64,000 nucleotides of DNA, taken from assembly GCA_026545765.1 (NCBI GenBank), contig JAIFAC010000308.1, forward strand, positions 1 through 64,000, given 5' to 3'. The stretch's first letter is position 1, and the number at the start of each line of letters is the position of its first letter. The stretch comes from Plantago major. Its lineage: Eukaryota; Streptophyta; Magnoliopsida; Lamiales; Plantaginaceae. The notes under the pieces were generated by a model. That model worked only from the letters and a program-made list of their open reading frames with translations, did no database searches and was not told the DNA's origin. Shown here piece by piece: positions 37,765 through 49,767 of this stretch. The position numbers were made by a program, and so were the translations under genes.

Positions 37765-38820
37765 AAGCTCTTTATGGACTGAAACAGGCTCCAAGAGCAT
37801 GGTATGACACTTTGGCTAAATACCTTCTGGAAAGTGGTTTCAAGAAAGGTGAAGTTGATAAAACTTTATTTACTTTAAACCATGATGGGAAACTACTCTT
37901 AGTTCAAGTATATGTTGATGACATCATATTTGGATCTAAGGACAAGCAACTTTGTGGTGACTTTGCAAATCTCATGAAGTAAGTTCGAGATGAGCATGAT
38001 GGGAGAATTGAACTATTTCCTAGAATTGCAAGTCAAGCAACTCAATGATGGAATATTCATTAGTCAGACAAAGTATGCAAGAGACATGCTCACAAAGTTC
38101 AATCTTAAGCCTTCTGAAAAGAATGCTAAGATACCTATGAGCATAGGAACCAAGATGACCTATAATCAATCGTATAAGAGTGTTGATGAACACAAGTATA
38201 GGAAATTGATAGTTCACTACTTACTCATCGCAAGGCACTGATATTCAATATGCAGTTGGAGTGTGTGCAAGATTTCAAACAAATCCAATGTACTCACACT
38301 ACAACATTGCTATGAAAATATTAAGGTATGGGAAAGGTACAGTAGATGTAGGTTTGTGGTATCCTAAAGAAAGTGGATTGAGTTTGGCTGGTTACTCAGA
38401 TGCTGATTATGCTGGATCAATGCTTGATAGGAAAAGTACCTCAGGAACTTGTCAGTTTCTGGGAACTAGACTTATCTCATGGTTTAGCAAGAAACAAAAC
38501 TCAATTGCAACTTCTACCACAGAGGTCAATATATTGTCAAGTTGTTGTGCAACACAAATTCGTGGATTCAACAACAACTCGTAGACTATGGACTCAATGA
38601 AGAGAAAACTCCCATTTTCTCGTGATAACACAAGTGCTATTGCAATCACACGTAACCCCAAGTTCCACGCCGTAACAAAGCACATTGATGTTAGACACCA
38701 CTTCATCGAGACCATGTTGAGAAAGGCAATATAGAGATACTCAAGATTGGCATGTAAGACCAACTTGCGATATCTTCACTAAGCCCTTACAAGAAAGCCT
38801 TCTTGACCTTAAGACATAAT
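37765..38820 (+). pseudogene. Sirevirus reverse transcriptase and RNase H region, downstream part
   Basis: The active-site motif YVDDIIFGS lies near 37920. Ty1/copia segments follow (MSMMGELNYFLELQVKQL at 37990, then VCARFQTNP, LRYGKGTVDVGLWYPKESG) and the RNase H part (YSDADYAGS near 38400). The Sirevirus-type WYPKESG supports the lineage. It shows several apparent breaks. Confidence 0.85.
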
Positions 38821-41800
38821 CTTGGATTAATGGAGTTTTAAGGACCGAAAAATTGTCCCGAATCTCTAAAGGTCAATAAGTGAGTAGGCCTCGAGAGAAT
38901 GTTCTCGTAAAGCCAAGTTGATAAGAAGTGATGCAAAGGTTTCTGAGTAGCAATACTCAGAAAGACAAAACATTTCTGGAACGGGTATCCAGAAAGGCAA
39001 AGGTCGGTACACACTTAATAAGTAAATAAAACTAGAACTTACTTATTGAGAGTGGGACAAATACATTCAAACGACTGAAGCTTCTAACACTTAAATTCAG
39101 AAAGCTATTTAGTCATAAAGAGAAATGGACACACAAAGCCCAAAAAGTATAATTTCTGAAAGTCAAACATGTGCAATGTCTTGTATTTTTACCATTTTCA
39201 TGATAAACAATATATAGATAAGGACTTGACACTCAGAATGATAAGCTCAAACGATTAAGTGTTCCTACTCTTTACTAAGTGACACAATGAATGTAGCATA
39301 TTAAAAATCCATCAAGTCGGCACATTACCATTTGTTGATTGATATCATTACAAGATATTCAATATGAGCCCTTGATGAATAAACGTTTGATCTCAACGGG
39401 TGAGATCAAAACAAAGCAAGTAATGTCTGTTGAGAAATGCAGACATGGCCCACTACGCATTTAATGAAGTACAAAGGACGTACCACGCCTATGCAGATGC
39501 AAAGACACGCATTCATATTCAGCTATATGTATGTTGTATCTATGTACATTTTATCTGCTATATATATATAGGATTTGGGCAAAAGACAAACACTTTTACC
39601 AATTCCGAAATTTTCAAACTTGCATCAAAATAGCAAAATCTCTCAAGATTTCTGCAAAACCCTTCTGCAAAACTCAACTTCTTGTGCTTAGTCTTCTGAA
39701 AAGATAGACTAATTTCGATTAATTGTGCAATATTCATCTGAAAAACACTCACTCTAAACTCTATATAAGATATGGCACCCAAGAAGATGACCACCAAGAA
39801 CCCTAAGGCAACATCCTCTGCTCCTGCTGAAAAGCAAGGAGGAAAGGAACTTAAGGTGTTGAATAAACGCTCGGGAAAGTTTACCCCCTGACCGAACACT
39901 AAATACAAAATGAATTGGGAGCCTTTCTAGTAAAGAGATATGTACCAAAGAGCTATATCTTCAAAATCGAAGAAATCGATATTGGGAATGTCAAGAATTC
40001 TATATCTACAAGTTCTATCTGCGCACTCAAAGGGACTATCCACATCGATGTACGGAGTTCTATAACAACTCCAAAATCTTCACAAAAGTTGTGAATGATG
40101 AAGAAGAAAATACATGCGCATCAAGTCCAAGGACAAGAAATTGTTCTAGATCGCAAGACTTTCTCGCAAGATATTCCGATTGAAAATCGAGGAACATTTG
40201 AAGACATCAACATCAAGGACTCTTCCATGATTCAAGGCGCCAAAGAGCTATTTGAAGCAATCCATAGAAAATGCAAAGGTTGCCAGAGACTTTGTTCTGA
40301 AGGCCATCAGAACTAGTCATCTCCAGAAACACTGGAGTACTTTAGCTATTATTTTGGTCCGTTGCTTTGATGGCAACAAAGGTGGAGTAGACCAGATAAG
40401 CATGGAGAGATGGATGATGATGCATCTTCTGAACAAGAAGCATGGGCAGGAAACCCACTTCAATTGGGGGAAGTACGCCTTCAAAAATTCTCGACATATT
40501 GAGGAATTTGAGCCCAAAATCATCATCGGTTTTGCCGAGCCAAAGGCCAATATGCACTTTGGTCTCGTGGATCCGCTACATTCTGGAAACAATGGGAATC
40601 ACTCTCAGAGAGAGGCAGGAAATCCCAGTCACCAACTCCCTTTTCAGACACGCTTTTGAAGAAAAGGAGAAACTTGTTGCTGAGAACGCACTCAGAAAGG
40701 CAGAAGAAGAAGAAACTGCACAGCAAGGTGAGGAGGTCTCTGAGCAAGCCAAAGCTAAACCTCCAGTTGCCAAGAGAAAGAGGACTCATAGCAAAAGAGC
40801 CTCCAAGCCCCTAATCATACAAGAGGCACAACCTTCTGGAGACAAGGTCTCAGAAGATGTTGGACGCTCAGAAAGGCAAATCCAGAATCCCCCAAGAGTC
40901 CTGAACCAGAATGCTCCAGAACTCTCCAGAGATGATAGAAATATCATAGATGGGTCTGCACCAACACAGAATAGTGATTCTGAGGATGATGAAGTACTTG
41001 CAAAAGTACTCAAAAGGTTCAAGTATGAGACCCATGGAGGAGCTTCAAGCTCAGCTCTTCAGAAAGACAAGATCCCCTCTGCCCAGCAGGAAGAAGAAGG
41101 CCTGGGTGAGGAAGATAGAATGATGGGAGATGATGCCATTGCTTCCACATTCACAATGCCAGCATTTAATATTGCTAAAGAAAACCCTATTCTTCAACAG
41201 GTTCCTCAACCTTCTGAGAGAGCTCAACTCTCAGAAAGGGATCAAATTGAGATTGAAACTCAGAATGATACTGCAGAGGAGATCAATAATGAGCACAGAG
41301 AGACTGTGGATTCACCACAAGTTCAAGAGATCAATGATCAGCCTGACTCTATTCAGGTAACAAAGATAGTTTGTATCTAACATGTCAACATAATTGTATG
41401 TTAACTTGTTACTCATAAGTTGTATTTGTTACAGGCCAACTTGGAGACACACTTTCAGGGGAAAGAAAACTTGTCCACCCCCTTGAATCAAGAAGAGGTT
41501 CCTCCAACCTCAGAACATCAAGAAGAGCCTGTCCCACAAGTAGTAAAAGTTATCTCTGAACAAGGAATAACTAACTAAAATTGCTCTTATGTTCTAATAT
41601 TCTTAATGTCTCTTCTTAGGCTCCAATTGAGGAAGTAGTGGTGGTGGAACCAACACCCCAAAACCTAGAGATTCTAGAAGCTGAAAAGCTTTCTGAGGAA
41701 GTATTTACTGAGCCTTCGGCTAAGAAGGTAAGTAATCAGTAATAATCTTCTTCAACGAATGCTCTGGAGAACCCACTACTAAAATCTCTTATTTTTGTTC

Positions 41801-44800
41801 TTACAGCTCAACCAAGAACAATTGATGGAGAAACAGGTCATCTCCTCTAAAGAAACTAAACGCTAAACAAGCAAGATTCTCAGAAAGGTGCGAAACCCCA
41901 AGGTTTCGAGGAACTTTCACCGAGCTTCCTCACTGGAAGTAAGTGAAGTCTCGAAAGAACTTTTCCATCTATCTTTTCTCTAATAGCTTCTAAACATATT
42001 TGATTGTAATTCTCAGGTTCAAGCAGAAAGAAAGGTTGATGAGGATAAAACTTCTCCTCACATCAAAGTATCTGAGGCTTCTGTGCCCAAGCAAGTAAAA
42101 ATCCAAGCAGATAAGCCTAGTGTTTCTACACAGGTATGCTCAGAAATCTCACTTCAAGACACGATACTAACACAAGTAGTTTGAACAAAACTAACTTGAA
42201 CACTTTCTTCGTGCTCAAAGTCTAGTGCCGCTTGATTTACTCAAGGCCTTCCGTAACACACCTTAAAGAAACATCTCAAGTGCTTCGACAATGGCGTAAA
42301 CTCGTAAAGGTCACCTTTCCAAGTAGCCAGAGTAATCGATGTCCCCAAAAGAGAGCAATTGCCCTAACCGGAGGATTATATCCATGCATTGTTCCCTACA
42401 GAGTCCTACTCATTTGCCACTCTAATGCATGAAGACTTCATTCATGAAGTAGCACAAAGACTTATAGCAGATTTCAAGTCTGCGGATGTTCAAACCCAAG
42501 AGCAGATGGTTATCCATCCTGCCTTGCCCAGCAAGCTCACTACTTATCCTGTTGAACAAGAAGAAGTTAATGGGAGGATGATTACATTCCCAAATGTGAT
42601 CAACCTGGTTTCAGAAGATGACGAGGAGATGGACGAAAATAATTATCAAGAACCTCCCTCTGAGCATCCAAACCAAGAAACAAAGAACAAGAGTGATGAT
42701 GATGATGATTAGAATAATGATCCCCAACCTGGACAAGGCGGGATTCAGAAAGCTAGCAAAGAGAGTGGAGAAAAGGCTACTCCCTCAATTGCTCAGAAAG
42801 CTCCATCATCATCACATCTCAAGTCTCATCAAGATACCCAACAAGCTGAACTCAATGATGCCATAGAAGAAATTTCAGCTGCTGAGTTTAGGATTGAACA
42901 ACTTAGAAAGGTATTGGAAGAAGAAAAGAGAATCAACATTGAGACTCAAGCTCTTGTTGATGAAAAGGAAGCCAAAATCAAAAAGCTCGAAGAAGCTAAT
43001 GCCAAAGAATCGCACCCTAGATGAGCAAAGAAATTTGAAGAATGCCATTGTTGTCACAAACAATAAATAGATGCAATGGATGACAATGATGATGAAGAGC
43101 ATGATGTCGACGCATCGTAAAGACCTCCTACATCTTCTCGTATACAAGACACTTGATGGAAAGCGTAAGAAGATTGTCAACTGCAAACAATCCAAGAAAA
43201 GATTATGACAAAGGATGTCAAACCCACAACTTGATCAATCGGGGTAAGATGAGAGACTTGTTACTCAAAGACAAAAGAGCCCTACTTGCTCCTCATATAT
43301 TCTCTACACCAAGTAGTTCAAGAAGTGAAGAGCACTGCAAGGAACAAAGGTCTTTTAGAACTCGTAAAGACACTAGTTGCCCAAGACACGTATGCTAAAA
43401 CCGCTCCAAGAGATGAAGCCTTTGTCCGCTTACTCAACAGAGCAACCAAAGATCGCTCTCTCGTAAAGACCTAGGGTCGTGGATGAGGATTGTAACAATG
43501 CTAATGCAGCATTGAATGAAGCCAGCCATGCTGTCCTGCAAGCCAACGCCATCCTAAGGCCGCTTGAAGAGCTCAACAGAAAGGAGCAGGAACTGGTTAG
43601 GCAGAACAACGAGCTGAAGAAAGAACTTCAAGAATTAGTCAGGGTGCACAACAATCTCCGTAAAACTTTGAAACTCTCTCAAGCTTATGCTATCACGAGT
43701 CACCATTCATGACTAAGGGAAGAAGAGATGCCTCGAAAGGCAAGAGGAAGAAAAGAAAACAATCAAATCCTCCTCCTCAAGTCAACTTTCATTAAGGACA
43801 CCACCGAGACACCCTTGTCAAGAAGTTGTTCCGATCAACCAAAGGTAAGCGAGAAGTATGGTCACTAGGGGAACCAAGTCCCTTAGAATCTCAGAAGAGA
43901 AGAAGACTTCTGAAGAAGAATAAAAGGAAGAAGGAGAAGTAAGAGGCCAAGAAAGCTGCAAGTCTCCAATTTTGGACTACAATGATGATGAGGATGATGA
44001 GGATGAACATCCACTTCACAAGAAAAGGAGACAAGCAACTACTTCACAATCTCCTCTGGCAACAAAGCCCTTAGCAGCCAGAACTCCTTCTGGAAATACC
44101 AAGTCAATACAAGGAACATCCACCAAAGACAAATTTCAAGGCAGAAGAAAGGGTTAGAGGATCTCCTCGTAAGGCCACCAAATGTAAAAGCAAGAAGGGA
44201 TTTCAGCTTGTAATAAACAATGAAACACATCAAGAAAGGCCAACTGATGCCCACATTGAGTATATGAAGACCAGTAATGAAGAATCTTCATATAGGTGCA
44301 TTCTGAACAAGAGAGGGTATTGGATTCTGGAACTACAACATCTACTTGTCAATGATAAGTTTCCAACTCCCATCCTCAACCAGATCCTAAAATGGAGAGA
44401 AGGCAAGCCAGAATTGCTAAAACCTGAGCACCTTCATGCCTGGTTAAACTTTGAAGTAGAAAAGAGGAATGAAGCCAGAAAGATGGATCTTTCTTTTGCC
44501 TGTCTTTACCCAAAACCTGATGATGTACACAAGGTAAGAAAACTGGATGGTAGCTACAGCAGGAAGAGAAAACTAGGAGTTTCAACCTATGAGTCATTCT
44601 ATATGGCATTGGATGAATACCTAGATGATATACACTATCTGGAAGAAATATACAAGTATTTCAACCTATCTCGATGCAGACCATGCCGGTCTGGGAAAGT
44701 ACTTCTGGTCAAACATTTTCATGAAGAATCACCAGCTTGGTAAGAGTTACCATGAAAGATTCACTTATCCAACAAGACAGAGCTCTCGTCAAGGACTCTT

Positions 44801-45240
44801 ATGACTATGTCCAAGAATGCGTAAAAGTGGATGATCATGTCAACTCGATCCATAAAGGTGTCAAGAACTTGAGGTATCTCAACCCAAGTTGTTTTCAAGA
44901 CTTGAAGACTAGTAACATTAGAATACTCTCGAGCTTGGACTCTCCTATGTTCTAATTTACTTAGTTTGTTTTATTACTTTTGTAATCTTGCCGATTGTTT
45001 CAAATTCTATCTGTAAAAGTTGCATCTTACTCAGAACTGCTCTATCAAGATCATACTCTCAAATACATTTTAATAGATGACAACTTATCAGCAAAGATCA
45101 CTTCTTGTAATTTGGTTGATGTTTACTTTCTGCACTTAATTCAACTAAAATTGAATATCATTTGAAATGATTAAGTGGTGGATTGTTTTCTTCCGTGATT
45201 ACAACTTTGTAATAGGACTTGAAAGATAGTCATGGATGAC
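38821..45240 (+). other. Large 3' module of the plus-strand Sirevirus
   Basis: About 6.4 kb lie between RNase H and the 3' LTR. A new reading region begins near 39773 (MAPKKMTTKNPK), passes through a Ser/Glu/Gln-rich piece (40442-41380), acidic and coiled-coil-like pieces (42389-42712, 43479-43712), and ends in a conserved ORF (44264-44743). Between about 41350 and 42200, four to five short GT...AG intervals of roughly 75-90 bases look like introns. The nested copy has a module of the same size and order. Sireviruses are known for an extra ORF here, sometimes called env-like; no transmembrane or fusion segment is evident to me. Confidence 0.6.
44264..44743 (+). pseudogene. Last ORF of the Sirevirus 3' module, function unknown
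   Basis: A 159-codon open frame of globular composition, rich in Tyr, Leu and Lys, with the segments RGYWILELQHLLVND, LHAWLNFEVEKRNEARKMD and YESFYMALDEYLDDIHYLEE. It has no signal peptide or membrane segment, and I recognise no family. Sequence of the same kind occurs on the minus strand of the nested copy (about 24400-24880), so it belongs to the element family rather than being a chance frame. By position it corresponds to the C-terminal end of the extra Sirevirus protein. Confidence 0.5.
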
Positions 45241-45246
45241 TGATCA

Positions 45247-45258
45247 AAAGGGGAAATT
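45247..45258 (+). other. Polypurine tract of the plus-strand Sirevirus
   Basis: AAAAGGGGAAAT immediately upstream of the 3' LTR, after TGATC. The phrase GATCAAAAGGGGAAATTTG is typical of the 3' LTR border in Sireviruses. Confidence 0.75.
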
Positions 45259-46639
45259 TGTTAGAATATTCATAGTATTTTGATCACTCATCACATGTTC
45301 TTAGCCAGAAAGGTGATTAAGTGCTCTTGGTTCACTTGAACATTGTAAAAGAGGAAATCACTGAGTATGATTGGTCTAGTAAATCTTGTATTAGGATTAT
45401 AGGTCTCTGAGTATAATTTTGTATTTCAAGAAGACCATGAAGATCAATCCTAGCAATGGAGCTTTTCTGAAGATTAGAAGATCAAGATTGCACAAGGTTT
45501 ATGAAGACACAAAGGTTTAGTCTAACTCGTAAAGACTATGTCCTTAATCCTTTCTTAAGTACATTAACTTACTTTGGAAATATGATTCGACATATGACAT
45601 CATGAGTATGGAGCATGCAAGCTATCGAAAAGGCTCATGTATACGCTGAGACTAAAGGACAATGAACAAGATTATGCATTAAATGCATCGGTAAATGTCG
45701 CAAAAGCAAGTCCTCCAAACAAGAGATAGTGACTTCGAGTACATAGTTCAAGATATAAACGGATATAATTTAGAGAGCACAACGGATACAATTCAAACGC
45801 CTCAAATTTATCTATATATATCACACTTAGATGCTTGAAGAACACACCTTAGAACGCCTATCCGCAAACTTACCATCAAGCAAAGTATTCTCTCAAGCAC
45901 TCTACTACCCTTTCTCGAAAGCTTCGCTGCTTGAAGAATCACTAGTAGTTTTAAGTTGTCCCTAACCTTAACAAGAGATTGTTATTCGTGAAAGAGTTGA
46001 ACTATCGATACCCTTCAAGCTCATTCTCCGTAATCTGACACCAATTACTGGGTCAAGAAGAGCGATCGTCATCCACCTAACAAGTGTATTAAGTAGTCTT
46101 GTTCTATTAGGCTCTCAAAACATAATCGAAAAGTTATACGAGAAGCCTCTCGACAAACCTTATAACCAACACCATCAAGGCGTGAGTAGAGGAAGTACTT
46201 GATTTGGGAAATCGTGAATAACTCCAAGGTTATCGAGTAGAGGAAGTACTTAGCTCTAGGAGTCGGGAATAACTTAGGAGAACATTTGGTTGGGAACCAT
46301 TTGTTTAGGAATCTTAGAATAGGATTATTGTAAGGTGAACTCAATTATCTTTCTAGTGAATTCTAGGTCTCGTAAAGACCAAGTGGATTAGTTGGAGGAT
46401 TACGCCACCTCCAGATGCCACTATACTTTGTGTTATTTACCTTTCAGATTTACATTTCAAAGAAAGCACACACACTTACTTATTGTTTCGCACTTACCTA
46501 TCTTAAAGTCTTCCAACATTCGAATTTAAGTATCAGAAACCCCCAGGTTTCTGAGAAACTGTGTTTATCGACAAAAGTTTTAAAAGACTATTCACCCCCC
46601 CCCCTCTAGTCTTTTACTTTTCCATTATCTGGACCAACA
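45259..46639 (+). repeat. 3' LTR of the plus-strand Sirevirus
   Basis: 1381 bp, starting TGTTAGAATATTC directly after the purine tract and ending GGACCAACA, then the duplication TTCCC. Many of its differences from the 5' LTR fall at CAG/CTG sites. Confidence 0.85.
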
Positions 46640-46893
46640 TTCCCTGACTATGTCGAGGTTGTAACCATCAAGACAAGTGGTGAAAGGGTCCCCACCCATG
46701 TGCGTCTAATGGCGTGAGCATCCAAGTGAAATTCTCTCTTGAGGGAAATTGATTTCGATGTTCCTTCGGGGACTACTTGGTTTCTGTTTACTTCCAACCA
46801 TGCTTGGGCTTCCTTCGAGAGTGAAGGACGAGTAGCACTCTTCCCGGGCCTTCCTCTTTTCTTGCTTGATTCTCCCACTTGTGTCTTCTTCAT
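46640..46893 (-). pseudogene. Athila-like env/ORF2 region, start
   Basis: A minus-strand frame begins with a basic stretch (MKKTQVGESSKKRGRPGK) and a segment resembling the 'putative plant transposon protein' family of Athila-type elements. It lies some 350 bases after the GCGCTTCTTGTGAGGCAACC motif typical of the Athila pol/env boundary. It is cut by the Sirevirus insertion at 46639/46640. Confidence 0.5.
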
Positions 46894-47299
46894 GGTACTT
46901 GATGTTGTTGATGGATGTAAAAGCTAAGAATGCAATGGCCAATGAGTAAGTGCAAAATGTGAAGTTTGTGAAGATTTTGGAAGAAAAATGAAGTGGGATG
47001 GGGGAAGAAAATCGAAATGAGGTCACGCTTCATCGCTTTCCTTCGAAAGCGCGGTGAGTCGCGTAATTTCGATTATTTTTTGGATTTTTTTAATTTTTTG
47101 AGATGCAACAAATGGACCTAAGTAATTAATTAAGAAATTTAAAAAGTTCAAAAAAAATTTTGAAAATATTTTTTGTGCAGAAATTGAGAAGACGGAGAAA
47201 TAAAAATGCAAATGCAGGTGCAAAAATTAAACGTGACTTTGGGTTGCCTCACAAGAAGCGCTTGTTTTAGGTCTTATAGCTCGACCCCTGTTCAGAGAT
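46894..47299 (-). other. Athila junction and leader of the env-like ORF
   Basis: Non-coding on both strands. On the minus strand it carries the Athila-type junction motif near 47250 and then an AT-rich leader ending in CATCAAGTACC before the ATG at 46893. Confidence 0.5.
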
Positions 47300-49216
47300 G
47301 ACCTTAGGATGGGTGCATGTGGTCTATGTTAGGTTCGTCCACCCATCTCCACCTTCCAGCAGCATTCTTCTTTCGCATCCTTGTTGGAGGGTTTCGATTG
47401 ATGTTAGGTCCATCAACCCATTCCCAGTTCTTGTCAATTTTCATGTCGAACTCACGACTCAGCTTTCTCCTTCTTGGTATCTCCCTCTTCTCCTTCCTTC
47501 AGAGTCGAGAATGATTTGCTTTGAAGAAGTTATCTTCATCCTTAGTGTACTCGTGGATATGATCTCTCTTATGAATGTATACAGTCCTTCTTTCGAGCAC
47601 ACTTATATCAGTCCATGGCTGATCACCGAACTCCTTAACTCCCATTCCTTTAAGTACTATCTTGGTATCAGATCCCACTGGACTGATTGGATCTCCATTG
47701 AACAGCCCGTTCTCATCATTTGGTTGCAAACCCATTGCCTTCCTCCGACTCCTTCCATTGATGTATCCCTGAGAGAGCTTGCATTCCTAAAGCTCACAGA
47801 CTTTTGAGAATGATTCAGATTCTTGTTCTATACTTCAAGCAAAGTCGTTAGTCGTAATCAAGTTTACGGTCAGGGGTGGTTATGAAGCCCTTCCAATCAT
47901 TGGGTCGGAAAATCATGGGAATACGTTGAGTGAGTAGATTTCCCAATGATTGGTCCCTTTCCGCACAAGGCATAATATAATAATTAGGAATAACGAATTC
48001 AATTTCTTCTAATCTCCTTACGGGGTCGAGTTCATGGGTAGCAGTACTAGTGACATAAGTAACGAGAGATGATATATAATTAGGATCAGTTAAAATATGG
48101 GAAGCAGAAAGCTTACCTGTTTGTCGCCTACTCAAGGTGTGGTGGAATATATGGTTCATGGCCTTGTGAAGGCCACCCATCAGATCTTCGCACTCCCATA
48201 ATCCTCCTGTTTACTAACTTCAAGTACTTGATGGTTCCCTCGAGTATCTTCTTGCTCGGTGTATGCCTCTTCTTCCACAGGCTTGGTCCATTGAGCTTCG
48301 TTCTGCATTTAGTGGTTTGATATCTCCTACCTGCCTCTACCGATTCCTCCATACTTCCATTTGTTTTCCGCATTTACTTCGACATGTTCGCTTTCATCAT
48401 CTCTTCTTCTTCCTCAACCATCATCTCGCTGCTTCAAGTAGTCTCCTCATAACTTCTCTTGTCGGCAAAAGTATTATTGCTGTCCAAATCCAATACTTGA
48501 TTAGCCAACCCTTCTAATGCATCCGCTTCGAGCCATTGTCCATAGTCCCTTAGCTTGCCACATAGATGATGTATTTCTTCTTTATCTTGTAAAGTTCGAT
48601 CCTCCTAGTCATTTCTCTCTTAGACTCGCCGTCAGATATCTCAACAAGTTCGTCCTGTTGAATCTCCATGATGACCCATCGCACTCCTCTTCAATCAAGT
48701 CTCTATAATCCTTTTCTATCTTCTTGTAGAAGTATAGCAATTGTGAGTACTTGACCTCGGGTTCTTTATGCGATGCGATCTTGAATCTCCTCCAAACTTC
48801 ATAGAACGCCTCCTTCTAGTTGCTCAAAGCTTCAAGTTCTTCATCCCAGGTGGATATTAAGGACCATGGAAATCGGATGTATTGTAATTGGAATTGGCTT
48901 GCGACCTCTTCCCATGTCTTCGAACTATCTGTCAGTAAGGTCTTCAGCCAAGTTCTTGCCTTTCCTTTCAAGCAATGTAGAAAAAGCAACTTTCAAACCT
49001 TTCCACTCGGTATGTCTTGAACCATCTCATAAAAGTCTTCCATGAACTGCATTTCATCTTCCCTTCTACTCCATAGAATTTTAAAAAGATCTTGAGATAC
49101 TCGGGTTTCACATAACATCTCAACCCTTCTTCTAGCAAGTATATGCAGAATTCGTCAGGCCTTATCGATGGTTTCCATCCCAGCTCCTTCCTTCTTCTCG
49201 AGTTTGCCGATGTCAT
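47300..49216 (-). pseudogene. Athila/gypsy-like gag region
   Basis: Minus-strand frames show a gag-like signature: SSWKTFMRWFKTY, followed in nearby frames by a retrotransposon-gag-like pattern (KGKARTWLKTLL, then FYEVWRRFK). The region lies on the 5' side of the element, as expected for gag. It is broken in several places. The frame at 47848-48180 is part of the same stretch but shows no domain I can name. Confidence 0.5.
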
Positions 49217-49758
49217 CTCTTAATGGTTCTCAAGGTGTTTCTCCTTGCGTAAAGACTAACAGACAAACTTTCGCAGATACAAACAGATAAAACTAGAGAT
49301 AGATAATCCTAGTTTCAAATAAACAGAAATATGAAATTACGTATTTTTGGGGTTTTTTAAATAATTAACATAAACAGATAAACATATGGCAATAAAAATA
49401 GAATATTTAAAATCAGGTAGATAAAACATGTAAGAATCAACCTTCACTTTGATAATAAGTTTACATCAGGTAATAGATAGCGATAGTTACTACCAAGAGT
49501 CACATATGTCACATATCTTATACTAAGGCTAATCAAGACAGATAATTCCATGTAGACTATCGCCTAGCTCAAAGTCACACCGTGGCTAGCTCAACAACAA
49601 ACCTCAAAGTGTAATATCAACTTATGTAGACACTACGACATATCCTAATCTAATGCAACGAATACTCATGTCACGCGACAAACATAAATAAACAATGCAT
49701 CTTTCCTCAAACAACACAGGTATGAACGACAATCGCATAACCAACATAGATGCTAAAA
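49217..49758 (-). other. Leader of the Athila-like element
   Basis: AT-rich and without coding signal. It lies between the gag-like region and the inserted Mutator-like element, and continues as 51724-51860 on the far side of that insertion. Confidence 0.4.
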
Positions 49759-49767
49759 TTATTCCAT
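49759..49767 (+). repeat. Target-site duplication TTATTCCAT, left copy
   Basis: The same nine bases recur at 51715-51723. A perfect 9-bp duplication is the hallmark of Mutator-like insertion. Confidence 0.85.

Larger units (their letters stand above)
16181..46639 (+). mobile_element. Sirevirus-type Ty1/copia element, plus strand, ~15 kb of its own, broken
   Basis: LTRs at 16181-17547 and 45259-46639 flank gag, protease, integrase and reverse transcriptase/RNase H remains in Ty1/copia order, then a ~6-kb extra 3' module. The Met-tRNA primer site TGGTATCAGAGC is at 17550-17561, and the purine tract AAAAGGGGAAATT lies just before the right LTR. Without the nested copy the length is about 14.95 kb, larger than usual Sireviruses (about 9-11 kb). 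The long LTRs, this purine tract and an extra ORF after RNase H point to the Sirevirus lineage. It carries well over ten apparent breaks, and another element of the same family is inserted in its reverse transcriptase region. Confidence 0.85.

Noticed and set aside
40317-41022. Minus-strand frames over 40317-41022
   Set aside because: Shadows of the plus-strand 3' module of the Sirevirus.
38821-45240. Retroviral-type envelope protein in the 3' module
   Set aside because: I see no signal peptide, furin-like site or membrane-spanning segment; 'env-like' is only a positional label.
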